Below, piece after piece: positions 36,665 through 48,130 of a stretch of DNA of 64,000 nt. A program made the position numbers and the translations under genes. The stretch covers positions 3,162,001 to 3,226,000 of the forward strand of contig OZ218954.1 in assembly GCA_965112735.1 (NCBI GenBank), written 5' to 3'. A model generated the notes under the pieces. That model ran no database searches, was not told the DNA's origin, and saw only the letters and a program-made list of their open reading frames with translations. The first letter of the stretch is position 1, and each line of letters starts with the position of its first letter. The stretch comes from Phaeosaccion multiseriatum. Its lineage: Eukaryota > Ochrophyta, other classes.

Positions 36665-39600
36665 ATGGGACGAGCTGCTGCGCTCGTAGGCGTGCTGCTC
36701 CTCGGGAGTGGTACAGCAAGGTCATTGGCGGCCGAAGTGCCACTTCCCACGAGTGATTGCACGGGCTTCAGAAGTGAGTTCTCCACGCGGAAGGAAGTCA
36801 ATACAAGCAAGAGAAGAGATGAGAGACGTCCTCCTCACCAAGGGAAAACGACGGCAGGATAGAAGAGAAGAGATGAAAGCCTTCCTTCCTGTGTGTTGTT
36901 GCTTGCCTTCTTCATGTAAACGAAGGACATTGAGCTTCATTTTTCCTGCCTCCTCCTCCAAGGGTACTTCCAAGAAAAAGTTCCGTCGTTTTCTGCAAGT
37001 ATCCTTATCCTCAACCCCCCCTTTTTACCAACTCAACTCCTCCACCCCCTCCTCCACAGCGTTCTACGATTTTGATAGCGACACCACCATCTGGGCTGCT
37101 GACTCGTCCTTCACCTGTGGCAGCGGCGAGGCCGTCGCCGTCGACGTCAGGGACGAGGGCCAATCCTTGATTGTAAGTAGGCCTGGAAGGATGGAGACTT
37201 CGTTGCCTGAGGTCTCTGACGCTCCACCCCTCTCGTACCCCTCCCCCCTACCCTGGCGCCTTCCCCAACCAAACAACCACAGATCGACATTGGCGCCAAC
37301 GATGTCGTCTTTGAGGGCGTAACCTTCTCTGTCGGCAGCTTCGCTACATCCTCCTGCTCCGGGGGAGCCTCCTTGGACATCGACGGTGATGCGGCGAAGG
37401 GGTCGGTCACCTTCAACGGCAGTGGAAGTGGAACAGCACTGTCTCTCAGCGGCAACGGTGCCGATGTGGACATCAATGTGCCGGCTTTCTTCAACGACTG
37501 GGTGAGTTGTCTAAGCAACAACAGCAAAGCCCCAGCAGTCCTTTGCTGGCCAACCGCTTGTCTCGTTCCTTCCTACCTCACCACCTGCTTTGTCTACCTT
37601 CCTGCCTTGTCTGCCCGTCCTATCGTGCCTGCCCGCTTTGCTTTGTGGGCACCGTCCGCTCTTCTCTTTGCAGGAAAATGGAGCCGATGCGTCGGCGCAG
37701 TCCTCCTGCTCCACCATGCTCACCTTCGGGTCCGATGCCATCTTCACCCGCATCACGGGCACCGGAGTGTCCGCGTTTGAAAGTGAGCAGCAGAGAACTG
37801 GGACTGTGTGTATGTGACTCTGAGGAAGGCGGAACAACAACTGGGCTCTGTGTGTGTGTGTGGTGCGGCCTTGCCGCTGCGGGTGGGGTGGGCCAATGAA
37901 ATGTTGTTTTTTGTCTGTGCTCACGTTCGAAGCAAATGCAAACTCTACCCCCCCTCCCCTTCCCCAGCCACGTGGGAAGTGCAAGGCCGAGCTGCCTTCT
38001 TCGATGTCGCCATGCCGGCCGATCAGCGAGGCACGGGGCAGCAGTCTCGGTTTGGAACGTGCGTGGAGCTCGGCCCCGGTGTAAGTGTGTGCCATTGCTC
38101 CCGTATGTATCTTCACTTACAGCCCTGCCTGCCTCTCCCCTCGCATTCTTCTCGACTCGATGTCCCCCGCCATGTCTGTGTATGTATTTTAAAGCTCCTT
38201 GCTGCTGCTGCTGATGCAGCTAATCTCAGTTTCAGTGTATTCGCCCTCCGCCGTCCCCACTGCTGCACATCTCTGGCTGCTTGCAGGCACTCCTACGCCC
38301 TCTTGTGCAGTGGGATGTCGATCTCACCCCCAAGCCTTGCCCCCTACCCTGCCCTTCTGTCTCATCCGATTTGCAGGTGCCTCTGCCGTCATCCACGGCG
38401 AACTACCCTGACCCCATCCTGCCATTTGAGCTGTGCGAAGACGCCATCTACGCATTCGCGCACGACGGAATTGATCTTCCCAGCAGTTGCGATGGGATGA
38501 CACGTGAGTGATCGAGGAGTGAGGCTTGCGTGTAATATAGAGAGAGGAGGAGGAAGAGAAAGGAGTGATGTGAGGCTGCTGTGGGGGGGGGGGGGGGGGT
38601 CAAGGCGAGGGGAAGGCGAGAGGGGAAGGGTCATTTTTGCAATCCGCCCTCTTCTTCGCTCATGGGCTGACACACACATCCCGCTGTTTGCTACCCCCTG
38701 TGTGCCGCTCGTTCCTTGCCCTCTCTCTGCCCGGACCAACACCCCCGTCGCTCCTCCACAGCGTCGTACGATGCGGATAGCGACACCACCACCTGGACCG
38801 CTTCCTCATCCCTCACCTGTGGCAGCGGCGAGGAGGTCGTCTTCGTCAGGGACGAGGGCCAATCCTTGATTGTAAGTAGGCCTGGAGGGATGAAGACTTC
38901 GTTGCCTGACGTCTCTGACACTGCCGTCCACCGCTCTCGTACCCCGCCCTCCCCCCTACCCTTCTTCCCCAACTAAACAACCACAGATCGACGTTGGCAC
39001 CTACGACGTCGTCTTCGATGGCGTAACCTTCGATGTCGGCAACTTCGCTTCACCCTCCTGCTCCGGGGGAGCCTCCTTGGACATCATCGGAGATGCGGCG
39101 GAGGGGTCGGTCACCTTCAACGGCAGTGGTTTTGCTTTTGCCGCACTGTCTCTCAGCGGCAACGGTGCCGACCTTGACATCAATGTGCCGGCTTTCTTCA
39201 ACGACTGGGTGAGTTGTCTAAGCAACAACAGCAAAGCCCCAACAGTCCTTTGCTGGCCAACCGCTTGTCTGCTTCCTTCCTACCTCACCACCTGCTTTGT
39301 CTGCCTTCTTGCCTTGTCTGCCCGTCCTATCGTGTCTGCCCGCTTTGCTTTGTGGGCACCGTCCGATTTTCTCTTTGCAGCAAAATGGAGTTCTTGCGTT
39401 TGCGCAGTCCTCCTGCTCCACCATGCTCACCTTCGGGTCCGATGCCATCTTCACAGGCATCACGGGCACCGGACTGTCCGCGTTTGAAAGTGAGCAGCAG
39501 AGAACTGGGACTGTGTGTATGTGACTCTGAGGAAGGCGGAAGAGCAACTGGGCTCTGTGTGTGTGTGGTGTGGCCTTGCGGGTGGGGTGGGCCAATGAAG

Positions 39601-42600
39601 GGTTGTTCTTTGTCGTTGCTTGCTCACGTTCGAAGCAAATGCAAACTCTACCCCCCCTCCCCTTCCCCAGCCACGTGGGAAGTGCTAGGCCGAGCTGCCT
39701 TCCACGATGTCGCCATGCCGGCCGATCAGCAAGGCTCGGGGCAGCAGTCTCGGTTTGGAACATGCGTGGAGCTCGGCCCCGGTGTAAGTGTGTGCCATTG
39801 CTCCCGTATGCATCTTCACTTACAGCCCTGCCTGCCTCTCCCCTCTCATTCTTCTCGAGTCGAGGTCCCCCGCCATGCCTGTGTACGTCTTTTCGAAGCT
39901 TGCTGTGTTGTTGCTGCTGCTGCTTTCTGTTTCAGTGTATTCTCCCTCCGCGTCCCCACTCCTGATGCATCTCTGGCTGCTTGCTTGCACTCCTACACCC
40001 TCTTGTGCAGTGGGATGTCGATCTCACCCCCAAGCCTTGCCCCCTACCCTGCCCTTCTGTCTCATCCGATTTGCAGGTGCCTCTGCCGGCATCCACGGCG
40101 AACTACCCTGACCCCATCCTGCCATTTGAGCTGTGCGAAGACGCCATCTACGCACCGTTCGACGGAATTGATCTTCCCAGCAGTTGCGATGGCATGACAA
40201 GTGAGTGATCGAGGAGCGAGGCTTGCGTGTAATTGAGAGAGAGGAGGAGGAAGAGGAAGGAGTGATGTGAGGCTGCTGTGGGGGGAGGGGGGGGGGAGCG
40301 AGGAGAAGGGGTCATTTTTGCAATCCGCCCTCTTCTTCGCTCATGGGCTGACACACACACCCCGCTGTTTGCTACTACCCCCTGTGTGCCGCTCGTTCCT
40401 TGCCCTCTCTCTGCCCGGACCAACACCCCCGTCGCTCCTCCACAGCGTCGTACGATGCGGATAGCGACACCACCACCTGGACCGCTTCCTCATCCCTCAC
40501 CTGTGGCAGCGGCGAGGCCGTCGACGTCCAGGACGAGGGCCAATCCTTGATTGTAAGTAGGCCGGGAGGGATAGAGACTTCGTTGCCTGACGTCTCTGAC
40601 GCTCCACCCCTCTCGTACCCCTCCCCCCTAACCTTCCCCAACCAAACAACCACAGATCGACGTTGGCGCCTACGACGTCATCTTCGATGGCGTAACCTTC
40701 TCTGTCGGCAGCTTCGCTACATCCTCCTGCTCCGGGGGAGCCTCCTTGGACATCAACGGTGATGCGGCGGAGGGGTCGGTCACCTTCAACGGCAGTGGTT
40801 TTGGAACAGCACTGTCTCTCAGCGGCAACGGTGCCGATGTGGACATCAATGTGCCGGCTTTCTTCAACGACTGGGTGAGTTGTCTAAGCAACAACAGCAA
40901 AGCCCCAGCAGTCCTTTGCTGGCCAACCGCTTGTCTGCTTCCTTCCTACCTCACCACCTGCTTTGTCTGCCTTCTTGCCTTGTCTGCCCGCCCTATCGTG
41001 TCTGCCCGCTTTGCGTTGTGGGCACCGTCCGCTCTTCTCTTTGCAGGAAAATGGAGCCGATGCGTCGGCTCAGTCCTCCTGCTCCACCAAGCTCACCTTC
41101 GGGTCCGATGCCATCTTCACCGGAATCACGGGCACCGGACTGTCCGCTTTTGAAAGTGAGCAGCAGAGAACTGGGACTGTGTGTATGTGACTCTGAGGAA
41201 GGCGGAACAACAACTGGGCTCTGTGTGTGTGTGTGGTGCGGCCTTGCCGCTGCGGGTGGGGTGGGCCAATGAAGTGTTGTTTTTTGTCTGTGCTCACGTT
41301 CGAAGCAAATGCAAACTCTACCCCCCCTCCCCTTCCCCAGCCACGTGGGAAGTGCAAGGCCGAGCTGCCTTCTACGATGTCGCCATGCCGGCCGATCAGC
41401 GAGGCTCGGGGCAGCAGTCTCGGTTTGGAACGTGCGTGGAGCTCGGCCCCGGTGTAAGTGTGTGCCATTGCTCCCGTATGTATCTTCACTTACAGCCCTG
41501 CCTGCCTCTCCCCTCTCATTCTTCTCGACTCGAGGTCCCCCGCCATGTCTGTGTATGTATTTTAAAGCTCCTTGCTGCTGCTGCTGATGCAGCAAATCTC
41601 AGTTTCAGTGTATTCGCCCTCCGCTGTCCCCACTGCTGCACATCTCTGGCTGCTTGCAGGCACTCCTACGCCCTCTTGTGCAGTGGGATGTCGATCTCAC
41701 CCCCAAGCCTTGCCCCCTACCCTGCCCTTCTGTCTCATCCGATTTGCAGGTGCCTCTGCCGGCATCAACGGCGAACTACCCTGACCCAATCCTGCCATTT
41801 GAGCTGTGCGAAGACGCCATCTACGCACCCGCGCCCGACGGAATTGATCTTCCCAGCAGTTGCGATGGCATGACAAGTGAGTGATCGAGGAGCGAGGCTT
41901 GCGTGTAATATAGAGAGAGGAGGAGGAAGAGGAAGGAGTGATGTGAGCGAGGCTGCTGTTGGGGGGGGGGCGGTCAAGGCGAGGGGAAGTCGAGAGGGGA
42001 AGGGGTCATTTTTGCAATCCGCCCTCTTCTTCGCGCATGTCTTGACCCACACACCCCGCTGTTTGCTACCCCCTGTGTGCCGCTCGTTCCTTGCCCTCTC
42101 TCTGCCCGGACCAACACCCCCGTCGCTCCTCCACAGCGTCGTACGATGCGGATAGCGACACCACCACCTGGACCGCTTCCTCATCCCTCACCTGTGGCAG
42201 CGGCGAGGCCGTCGACGTCCAGGACGAGGGCCAATCCTTGATTGTAAGTAGGCCGGGAGGGATAGAGACTTCGTTGCCTGACGTCTCTGACGCTCCACCC
42301 CTCTCGTACCCCTCCCCCCTAACCTTCCCCAACCAAACAACCACAGATCGACGTTGGCGCCTACGACGTCATCTTCGATGGCGTAACCTTCTCTGTCGGC
42401 AGCTTCGCTACATCCTCCTGCTCCGGGGGAGCCTCCTTGGACATCAACGGTGATGCGGCGGAGGGGTCGGTCACCTTCAACGGCAGTGGTTTTGGAACAG
42501 CACTGTCTCTCAGTGGCAACGGTGCCGACGTGGACATCAATGTGCCGGCTTTCTTCAACGACTGGGTGAGTTGTCTAAGCAACAACAGCAAAGCCCCAGC

Positions 42601-45600
42601 AGTCCTTTGCTGGCCAACCGCTTGTCTGCTTCCTTCCTACCTCACCACCTGCTTTGTCTGCCTTCTTGCCTTGTCTGCCCGCCCTATCGTGCCTGCCCGC
42701 TTTGCTTTGTGGGCACCGTCCGCTCTTCTCTTTGCAGGAAAATGGAGCCGATGCGTCGGCTCAGTCCTCCTGCTCCACCATGCTCACCTTCGGGTCCGAT
42801 GCCATCTTCACAGGCATCACGGGCACCGGACTGTCCGCTTTTGAAAGTGAGCAGCAGAGAACTGGGACTGTGTATATGTGACTCTGAGGAAGGCGGAACA
42901 GCAACTGGGCTCTGTGTGTGTGTGGTGTGGCCTTGCGGGTGGGGTGGGCCAATGAAGGGTTGTTCTTTGTCGTTGCTTGCTCACGTTCGAAGCAAATGCA
43001 AACTCTACCCCCCCTCCCCTTCCCCAGCCACGTGGGAAGTGCTAGGCCGAGCTGCCTTCTACGATGTCGCGACACCGGCCGATCAGCGAGGCTCGGGGCA
43101 GCAGTCTCGGTTTGGAACGTGCGTGGAGCTCGGCCCCGGTGTAAGTGTGTGCCATTGCTCCCGTATGTATCTTCACTTACCGCCCTGCCTGCCTCTCCCC
43201 TCTCATTCATCTCGACTCGAGGTCCCCCGCCATGCCTGTGTATGTCTTTTCGAAGCCTTCCTTGCTGCGGTTGCTTGCTGATGCTGCTGCTTTCAGTTTC
43301 AGTGTATTCGCCCTCCGCGTCCCCACTGCTGCACATCTCTGGCTGCTTGCAGGCACTCCTACGCCCTCTTGTGCAGTGGGATGTCGATCTCACCCCCAAG
43401 CCTTGCCCCCTACCCTGCCCTTCTGTCTCCTCCGATTTGCAGGTGCCTACACCGTCATCCTCGGCGAACTACCCTAACCCCATCCTGCCATTTGAGCTGT
43501 GCGAAGACGCCATCTACGCACCCGCACCGTTCGGCGGAATTGAACTTCCCAGCAGTTGCGATGGCATGACAAGTGAGTGATCGAGGAGCGAGGCCTGCGT
43601 GTAATGGAGAGAGAGGAGGAGGAAGAGGAAGGAGTGATGTGAGCGAGGCTGCTGTGGGGGGGGGGGGGGGGGGGTCAAGCAAGGCGAGGGGAAGTCGAGA
43701 CGGGAAGGGGTCATTTTTCCAATCCGCCCCCTTCTTCGCTCATGGGCTGACACACACACCCCGCTGTTTGCTACCCCCTGTGTGCCGCTCGTTCCTTGCC
43801 CTCTCTCTGCCCGGACCAACACCCCCGTCGCTCCTCCACAGCGTCGTACGATGCGGATAGCGACACCACCACCTGGACCGCTTCCTCATCCCTCACCTGT
43901 GGCAGCGGCGAGGCCGGGATCGTCTTCGTCTCGGACGAGGGCCAATCCTTGATTGTAAGTAGTAGGCCTGGAGGGACGAAGACTTCGTTGCCTGACGTCC
44001 CTGACGCTCCACCCCTCTCGTACCAATCCCTCCCCCCTACCCTTCCCCAACCAAACAACCACAGATCGACGTTGGCACCTACGACGTCGTCTTCAATGTC
44101 GTAGCCTTCTCTGTCGGCAGCTTCGCTTCATCCTCCTGCTCCGGGGGAGCCTCCTTGGACATCATCGGAGATGCGGCCGAGGGGTCGGTCACCTTCAACG
44201 GCAGTGGTTTTGCAGCACTGTCTCTCAACGGCAACGGTGCCGACGTGGACATCAATGTGCCGGCTTTCTTCAACGACTGGGTGAGTTGTCTAAGCAACAA
44301 CAGCAAAGCCCCAACAGTCCTTTGCTGGCCAACCGCTTGTCTGCTTCCTTCCTACCTCACCACCTGCTTGTGCCTTCCTGCCTTGTCTGCCCGCCCTATC
44401 GTGTCTGCCCGCTTTGCTTTGTGGGCACCGTCCGCTCTTCTCTTTGCAGGAAAATGGAGCCTTTGCGGCGGCTGAGTCCTCCTGCTCCACCATGCTCACC
44501 TTCGGGTCCGATGCCATCTTCACCGGAATCACGGGCACCGGACTGTTCGCTTTTGAGAGTGAGCAGCAGAGAACTGGGACTGTGTGTATGTGACTCTGAG
44601 GAAGGCGGAACAACAACTGGGCTCTGTGTGTGTGTGGTGTGGCCTTGCGGGTGGGGTGGGCCAATGAAGTGTTGTTCTTTGTCTGTGCTCACGTTCGAAG
44701 CAAATGCAAACTCTACCCCCCCTCCCCTTCCCCAGCCACGTGGGAAGTGCTAGGCCGAGCTGCCTTCTACGATGTCGCCACACCGGCCGATCAGCAAGGC
44801 TCGGGGCAGCAGTCTCGGTTTGGAACATGCGTGGAGCTCGGCCCCGGTGTAAGTGTGTGCCATTGCTCCCGTATGCATCTTCACTTACAGCCCTGCCTGC
44901 CTCTCCCCTCTCATTCATCTCGACTCGAGGTCCCCCGCCATGCCTGTGTATGCTCCTTGCTGCTGTTGCTGCTGGCTGCTGATGCGGCTAATCTCAGTTT
45001 CAGTGTATTCGCCCTCCGCCGTCCCCACTGTTGCATCTCTGGCTGCTTGCAGGCACTCCTACGCCCTCTTGTGCAGTGGGACGTCGATCTCACCCCCAAG
45101 CCTTGCCCCCTACCCTGCCCTTCTGTCTCATCCGATTTGCAGGTGCCTCTGCCGGCATCCACGGACATCCTGCCATTTGAGCTGTGCGAAGACGCCATCT
45201 ACGCACCCGAAACCTCTCTTCCCAAACCCACTCCCACTCCTGCCCCGGTGGCACCTCCCACGGGCGTCAATTGCGCTTCCTTGGGGTGGGTAGGTAGCTG
45301 TGGTGCCTTCACCGACGCTGGCTCGTGCAACTGCTGGGCAGGATCTGCCTTCGCCTGCTCGTGGTCCGGTAGCAGCTGCGGCACTGGCGGTGGTGGCGGT
45401 GGCCCAGCGCCCACTCCCCCTCCTTTGACAACCCCCACTCCTCCTACGGTGAGTCAAGCAGTCGCTGTGTCGCACTGAGTCGTGTCAACAAGCTCATTAT
45501 TTCACTCTCCCTCTTGTTTCTATACAAAGGTCGCATCCACCCCCGCCCCTGTTGCCCCCATGACCGAGACCACAACCACGGCGTACATTGCCCCGGATGA

Positions 45601-46304
45601 ACCCACAACCACGTCGTACATTGCCCCGGATGAACCCACAACCACATCGTACGTTGCCCCGGATGAATCCACAACGCCGGCGCCCGTTGCCCCCATGACC
45701 GAGGCCACAACGCCGGCGCCCGTTGCCCCGGATGTGACCCCCGAGGGCGAGTGCATGGTGCCCTCGGCCTGCGCAGCCACTGAGGCCGACATTGAGCAGC
45801 TGGCTCTGTCCCACAAGTGCATCACCGTGGACACCACCTGCGGTACTGACGATGCGCCCGTCAACTGCAACATGTTCGGCCTGGGCCAGGACTGCAGGTG
45901 AGGAGATGTGGGTGTGAAGGGGGTATCATAAAGGAGAGGATTCGTCCCTATCCTTGGCATTGTCTCATGCTCTTCGTTTTTTGGCTCCTCGTCGTTGCTT
46001 TGTTGTTCATCACCTACTCAGGGGCTGCTACATGTCGTGCGAGGGAGCCATGATGCACCTCGCCGCCTACCCGTCCACGCCAGACTCAGAATTCTTCTTC
46101 TGCCCTTCCACGGGCCTGACCTACGACATGTGCACCGACGAAACCCCCCCCGATGACACGGGCGATTGTGTGTGCGACGGCTTTGGCGAGTCTTGCTTCA
46201 TGGACAGCTCATGTGTGTTGGGTGACCTCGGATGCAACGTCCGCAACATACTGGCTTGCCGCTTCTGTGGGTTCGGTGCCTACTCCGATATCGCATGCCC
46301 TTAG
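36665..46304 (+). CDS. cassette gene 2: secreted repeat protein, five cassettes
   Basis: Signal exon 36665-36773, cassettes covering 37060-45448, tail exons 45530-45897 and 46022-46304; 1552 aa, phases consistent throughout. Signal peptide is MGRAAALVGVLLLGSG and the rest follows the plan of gene 1. The first A module is unusual (FYDFDSDTTIWAADSS). Cassettes 3 and 4 are identical over the A exon, the following intron and nearly all of B, indicating very recent duplication or gene conversion. The tail (Pro/Thr repeats APDEPTTTSY, Cys-rich end) is almost identical to gene 1. Family and function not recognised; the signal peptide and paired cysteines argue for an extracellular protein. Exon E start has the same ambiguity as in gene 1. 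Confidence 0.85.
37060..38503 (+). repeat. gene 2 cassette 1
   Basis: Exons A 37060-37172, B 37283-37501, C 37674-37782, D 37968-38080, E 38311-38503. The most diverged A module of the array. Confidence 0.87.
38762..40200 (+). repeat. gene 2 cassette 2
   Basis: Exons A 38762-38871, B 38987-39208, C 39381-39489, D 39671-39783, E 40011-40200. C module starts QNGVLAFAQ; B has the longer GSGFAFAALSL variant (+3 bp). Confidence 0.87.
40446..41876 (+). repeat. gene 2 cassette 3
   Basis: Exons A 40446-40552, B 40656-40874, C 41047-41155, D 41341-41453, E 41684-41876. A and B are almost indistinguishable from cassette 4. Confidence 0.88.
42137..43572 (+). repeat. gene 2 cassette 4
   Basis: Exons A 42137-42243, B 42347-42565, C 42738-42846, D 43028-43140, E 43377-43572. 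E module carries VPTPSSSANYPN, a local replacement relative to the usual VPLPASTANYPD. Confidence 0.88.
43842..45448 (+). repeat. gene 2 cassette 5 with extended last exon
   Basis: Exons A 43842-43954, B 44065-44280, C 44450-44558, D 44736-44848, E 45077-45448. B is 3 bp shorter (GSGFAALSL). E lacks the ANYPDP segment and continues into the tail. Confidence 0.87.
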
Positions 46305-46480
46305 ACAACCGTGTTGCACTTCGTCTGTTACTGTCGTTGTACTCCAGCTGGTGTTGTCGTTGTAAGTGTTCGTCGCTGAACACCTTGATCCCAGCTGTAG
46401 CAGCAAAGAGAGTGTTAAGTTCGTATTTTTCAAGGCGCATTTAAACGCAAGTTAGTTAAGTGATTAATGAAGGATAGCTT
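46305..46480 (+). repeat. 3' flank of cassette gene 2, shared with gene 1
   Basis: Counterpart of 33550-33723, with a few small differences. After GAAGGATAGCTTT it runs into the intergenic block that also follows gene 3. Confidence 0.7.
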
Positions 46481-46489
46481 TGTTTTTGT

Positions 46490-46989
46490 GACTCGAGGGC
46501 TAAGGGTGGCGGAGGTGCTTCAAGGCGCTGAGGTGGGCATGTGCACCACGCGCTGTGAGGAGGAAGAGGTTATTGGTTGTTAAAGGTGTGATTGGTTGTC
46601 TTGACTTGACCTGCCCTGATCTGACCTGACCGACCGATCGACCGACCGACTGACTGAAGTGAAGGGGTGTAATTGTACTTGATGTTTGCATATTCTGGAG
46701 CTTACTTTACAGTGTACAGTATACACTGCGTCTTTGAGGAAAGGACGGTAGATCGCGAAGAATGAGTGCGTGCGTGCGTGCGTGCGTGCGACTTTTATCA
46801 GAGTAAGTAGGCCGTCCACCAAGCAAGGCCACGCATGTCCAAACCAAGGTAGCGATTCGTATGTACATTTTGATTACTTAAGGACATAATTTACTCACTC
46901 ACTTCTTCTCTTTCTCTCATCCAATCATGCCTCGCTTTCCTTTCCTCGCTAGTTACCTGGCCTGACTGGCTGACTGACTGACTGACTCA
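46490..46989. repeat. duplicated intergenic block, copy 1
   Basis: Begins GAGGGCTAAGGGTGGCGGAG and is homologous to 53845-54417. Shared landmarks include GGTGTAATTGTACTTGAT, GTAAGTAGGCCGTCCACCAA and CTCGCTAGTTACCT. Short minus-strand open frames (about 80 codons) are conserved in both copies but end in ACTG/GACC repeat, so I do not call a gene. Confidence 0.75.
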
Positions 46990-47800
46990 GCGAGTGAATG
47001 AGTGAGTGAGTGAGTGAGTGAGTGAGTGAGTGAGTAAGTGAGTAAGTGAGTGAGTGAGTAAGTGAGTGAGTGAGTGAGTGAGTAAGTGAGTGAGTAAGTG
47101 AGTGAGTGAGTGAGTGAGTGAGTGAGTGAGTGAGTGAGTGAGTGAGTGAGTGAGTGAGTGAGTGAGTGAGTGAGTGAGTGAGTGAGTGAGTGAGTGAGTG
47201 AGTGGTGAGGGAGTGAGGGAGCGAGTGAGTGAGTGAGTGAGTGAGTGAGTGAGTGAGTGAGTGAGTGAGTGAGTGAGTGAGTGAGTGAGTGAGTGAGTGA
47301 GTGAGTGAGTGAGTGAGTGAGTGAGTGAGTGAGTGAGTGAGTGAGTGAGTGAGTGAGTGAGTGAGTGAGGGAGTGGTGAGGGAGTGAGGGAGTGAGGGAG
47401 TGAGGGAGTGAAGGAGTGAGTGAGTGAGTGAGTGTGTGAGTGAGTGAGTGAGTGAGTGAGTGAGTGAGTGAGTGAGTGAGTGAGTGAGTGAGTGAGTGAG
47501 TGAGTGAGTGAGTGAGTGAGTGAGTGAGTGAGTGAGTGAGTGAGTGAGTGAGTGAGTGAGTGAGTGAGTGAGTGAGTGAGTGAGTGAGTGAGTGAGTGAG
47601 TGAGTGAGTGAGTGAGTGAGTGAGTGAGTGAGTGAGTGAGTGAGTGAGTGAGTGAGTGAGTGAGTGAGTGAGTGAGTGAGTGAGTGAGTGAGTGAGTGAG
47701 TGAGTGAGTGAGTGAGTGAGTGAGTGAGTGAGTGAGTGAGTGAGTGAGTGAGTGAGTGAGTGAGTGAGTGAGTGAGTGAGTGAGTGAGTGAGTGAGTGAG
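46990..47800. repeat. (GAGT)n satellite array, about 810 bp
   Basis: Tetranucleotide GAGT array with clustered GAGG and GTAA variants at 47030-47100, 47203-47225 and 47368-47435 that give it internal higher-order structure. The stop-free minus-strand frame (Thr-His-Ser-Leu repeats) is an artefact of the 4-bp unit. Confidence 0.97.
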
Positions 47801-48130
47801 CTGTGGTCCGGAAGTCCAAAGTCCAGCAGATCAGCAGATGATGGTTCGAATTGATGCCATCAGATAGACAAGGGATGAAGTCCAATTGAGATAGACTGCT
47901 TCTTCCCCGCTGTCCCACTGCCCCTTACTTTATTTTTTACTTGAAGTAGTGCGGAACCATCTCCTCCGGGAGAGGTGGATGGGGGGACCATCAAATTCTA
48001 TACGCAAATTTTCACTTTTGTTCTTCCCCTGGTGAACTGATCTTTAAGTTGGGGGCGATGGGAGCTGGGCGCAGCAGCAGGGAAGTCACTTTCCCTCTTT
48101 GCAATAGAAAAGGGCCTGGAAGAGCAAGAC
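47801..48130 (+). promoter_or_regulatory. 5' region of cassette gene 3
   Basis: 48055-48122 keeps the conserved GGGAAGTCACTTTCCCTC / AAAGGGCCTGGAAGA block found upstream of genes 1 and 2. The TTTACCGTTTCCGATAAGTC motif of the other two genes is not present here, so the upstream control region differs. Confidence 0.45.

Noticed and set aside
46953-47918. 321-codon minus-strand open frame rich in Thr-His-Ser-Leu
   Set aside because: It is a translation of the GAGT array, which has no stop in this frame; no start context or other coding signal.
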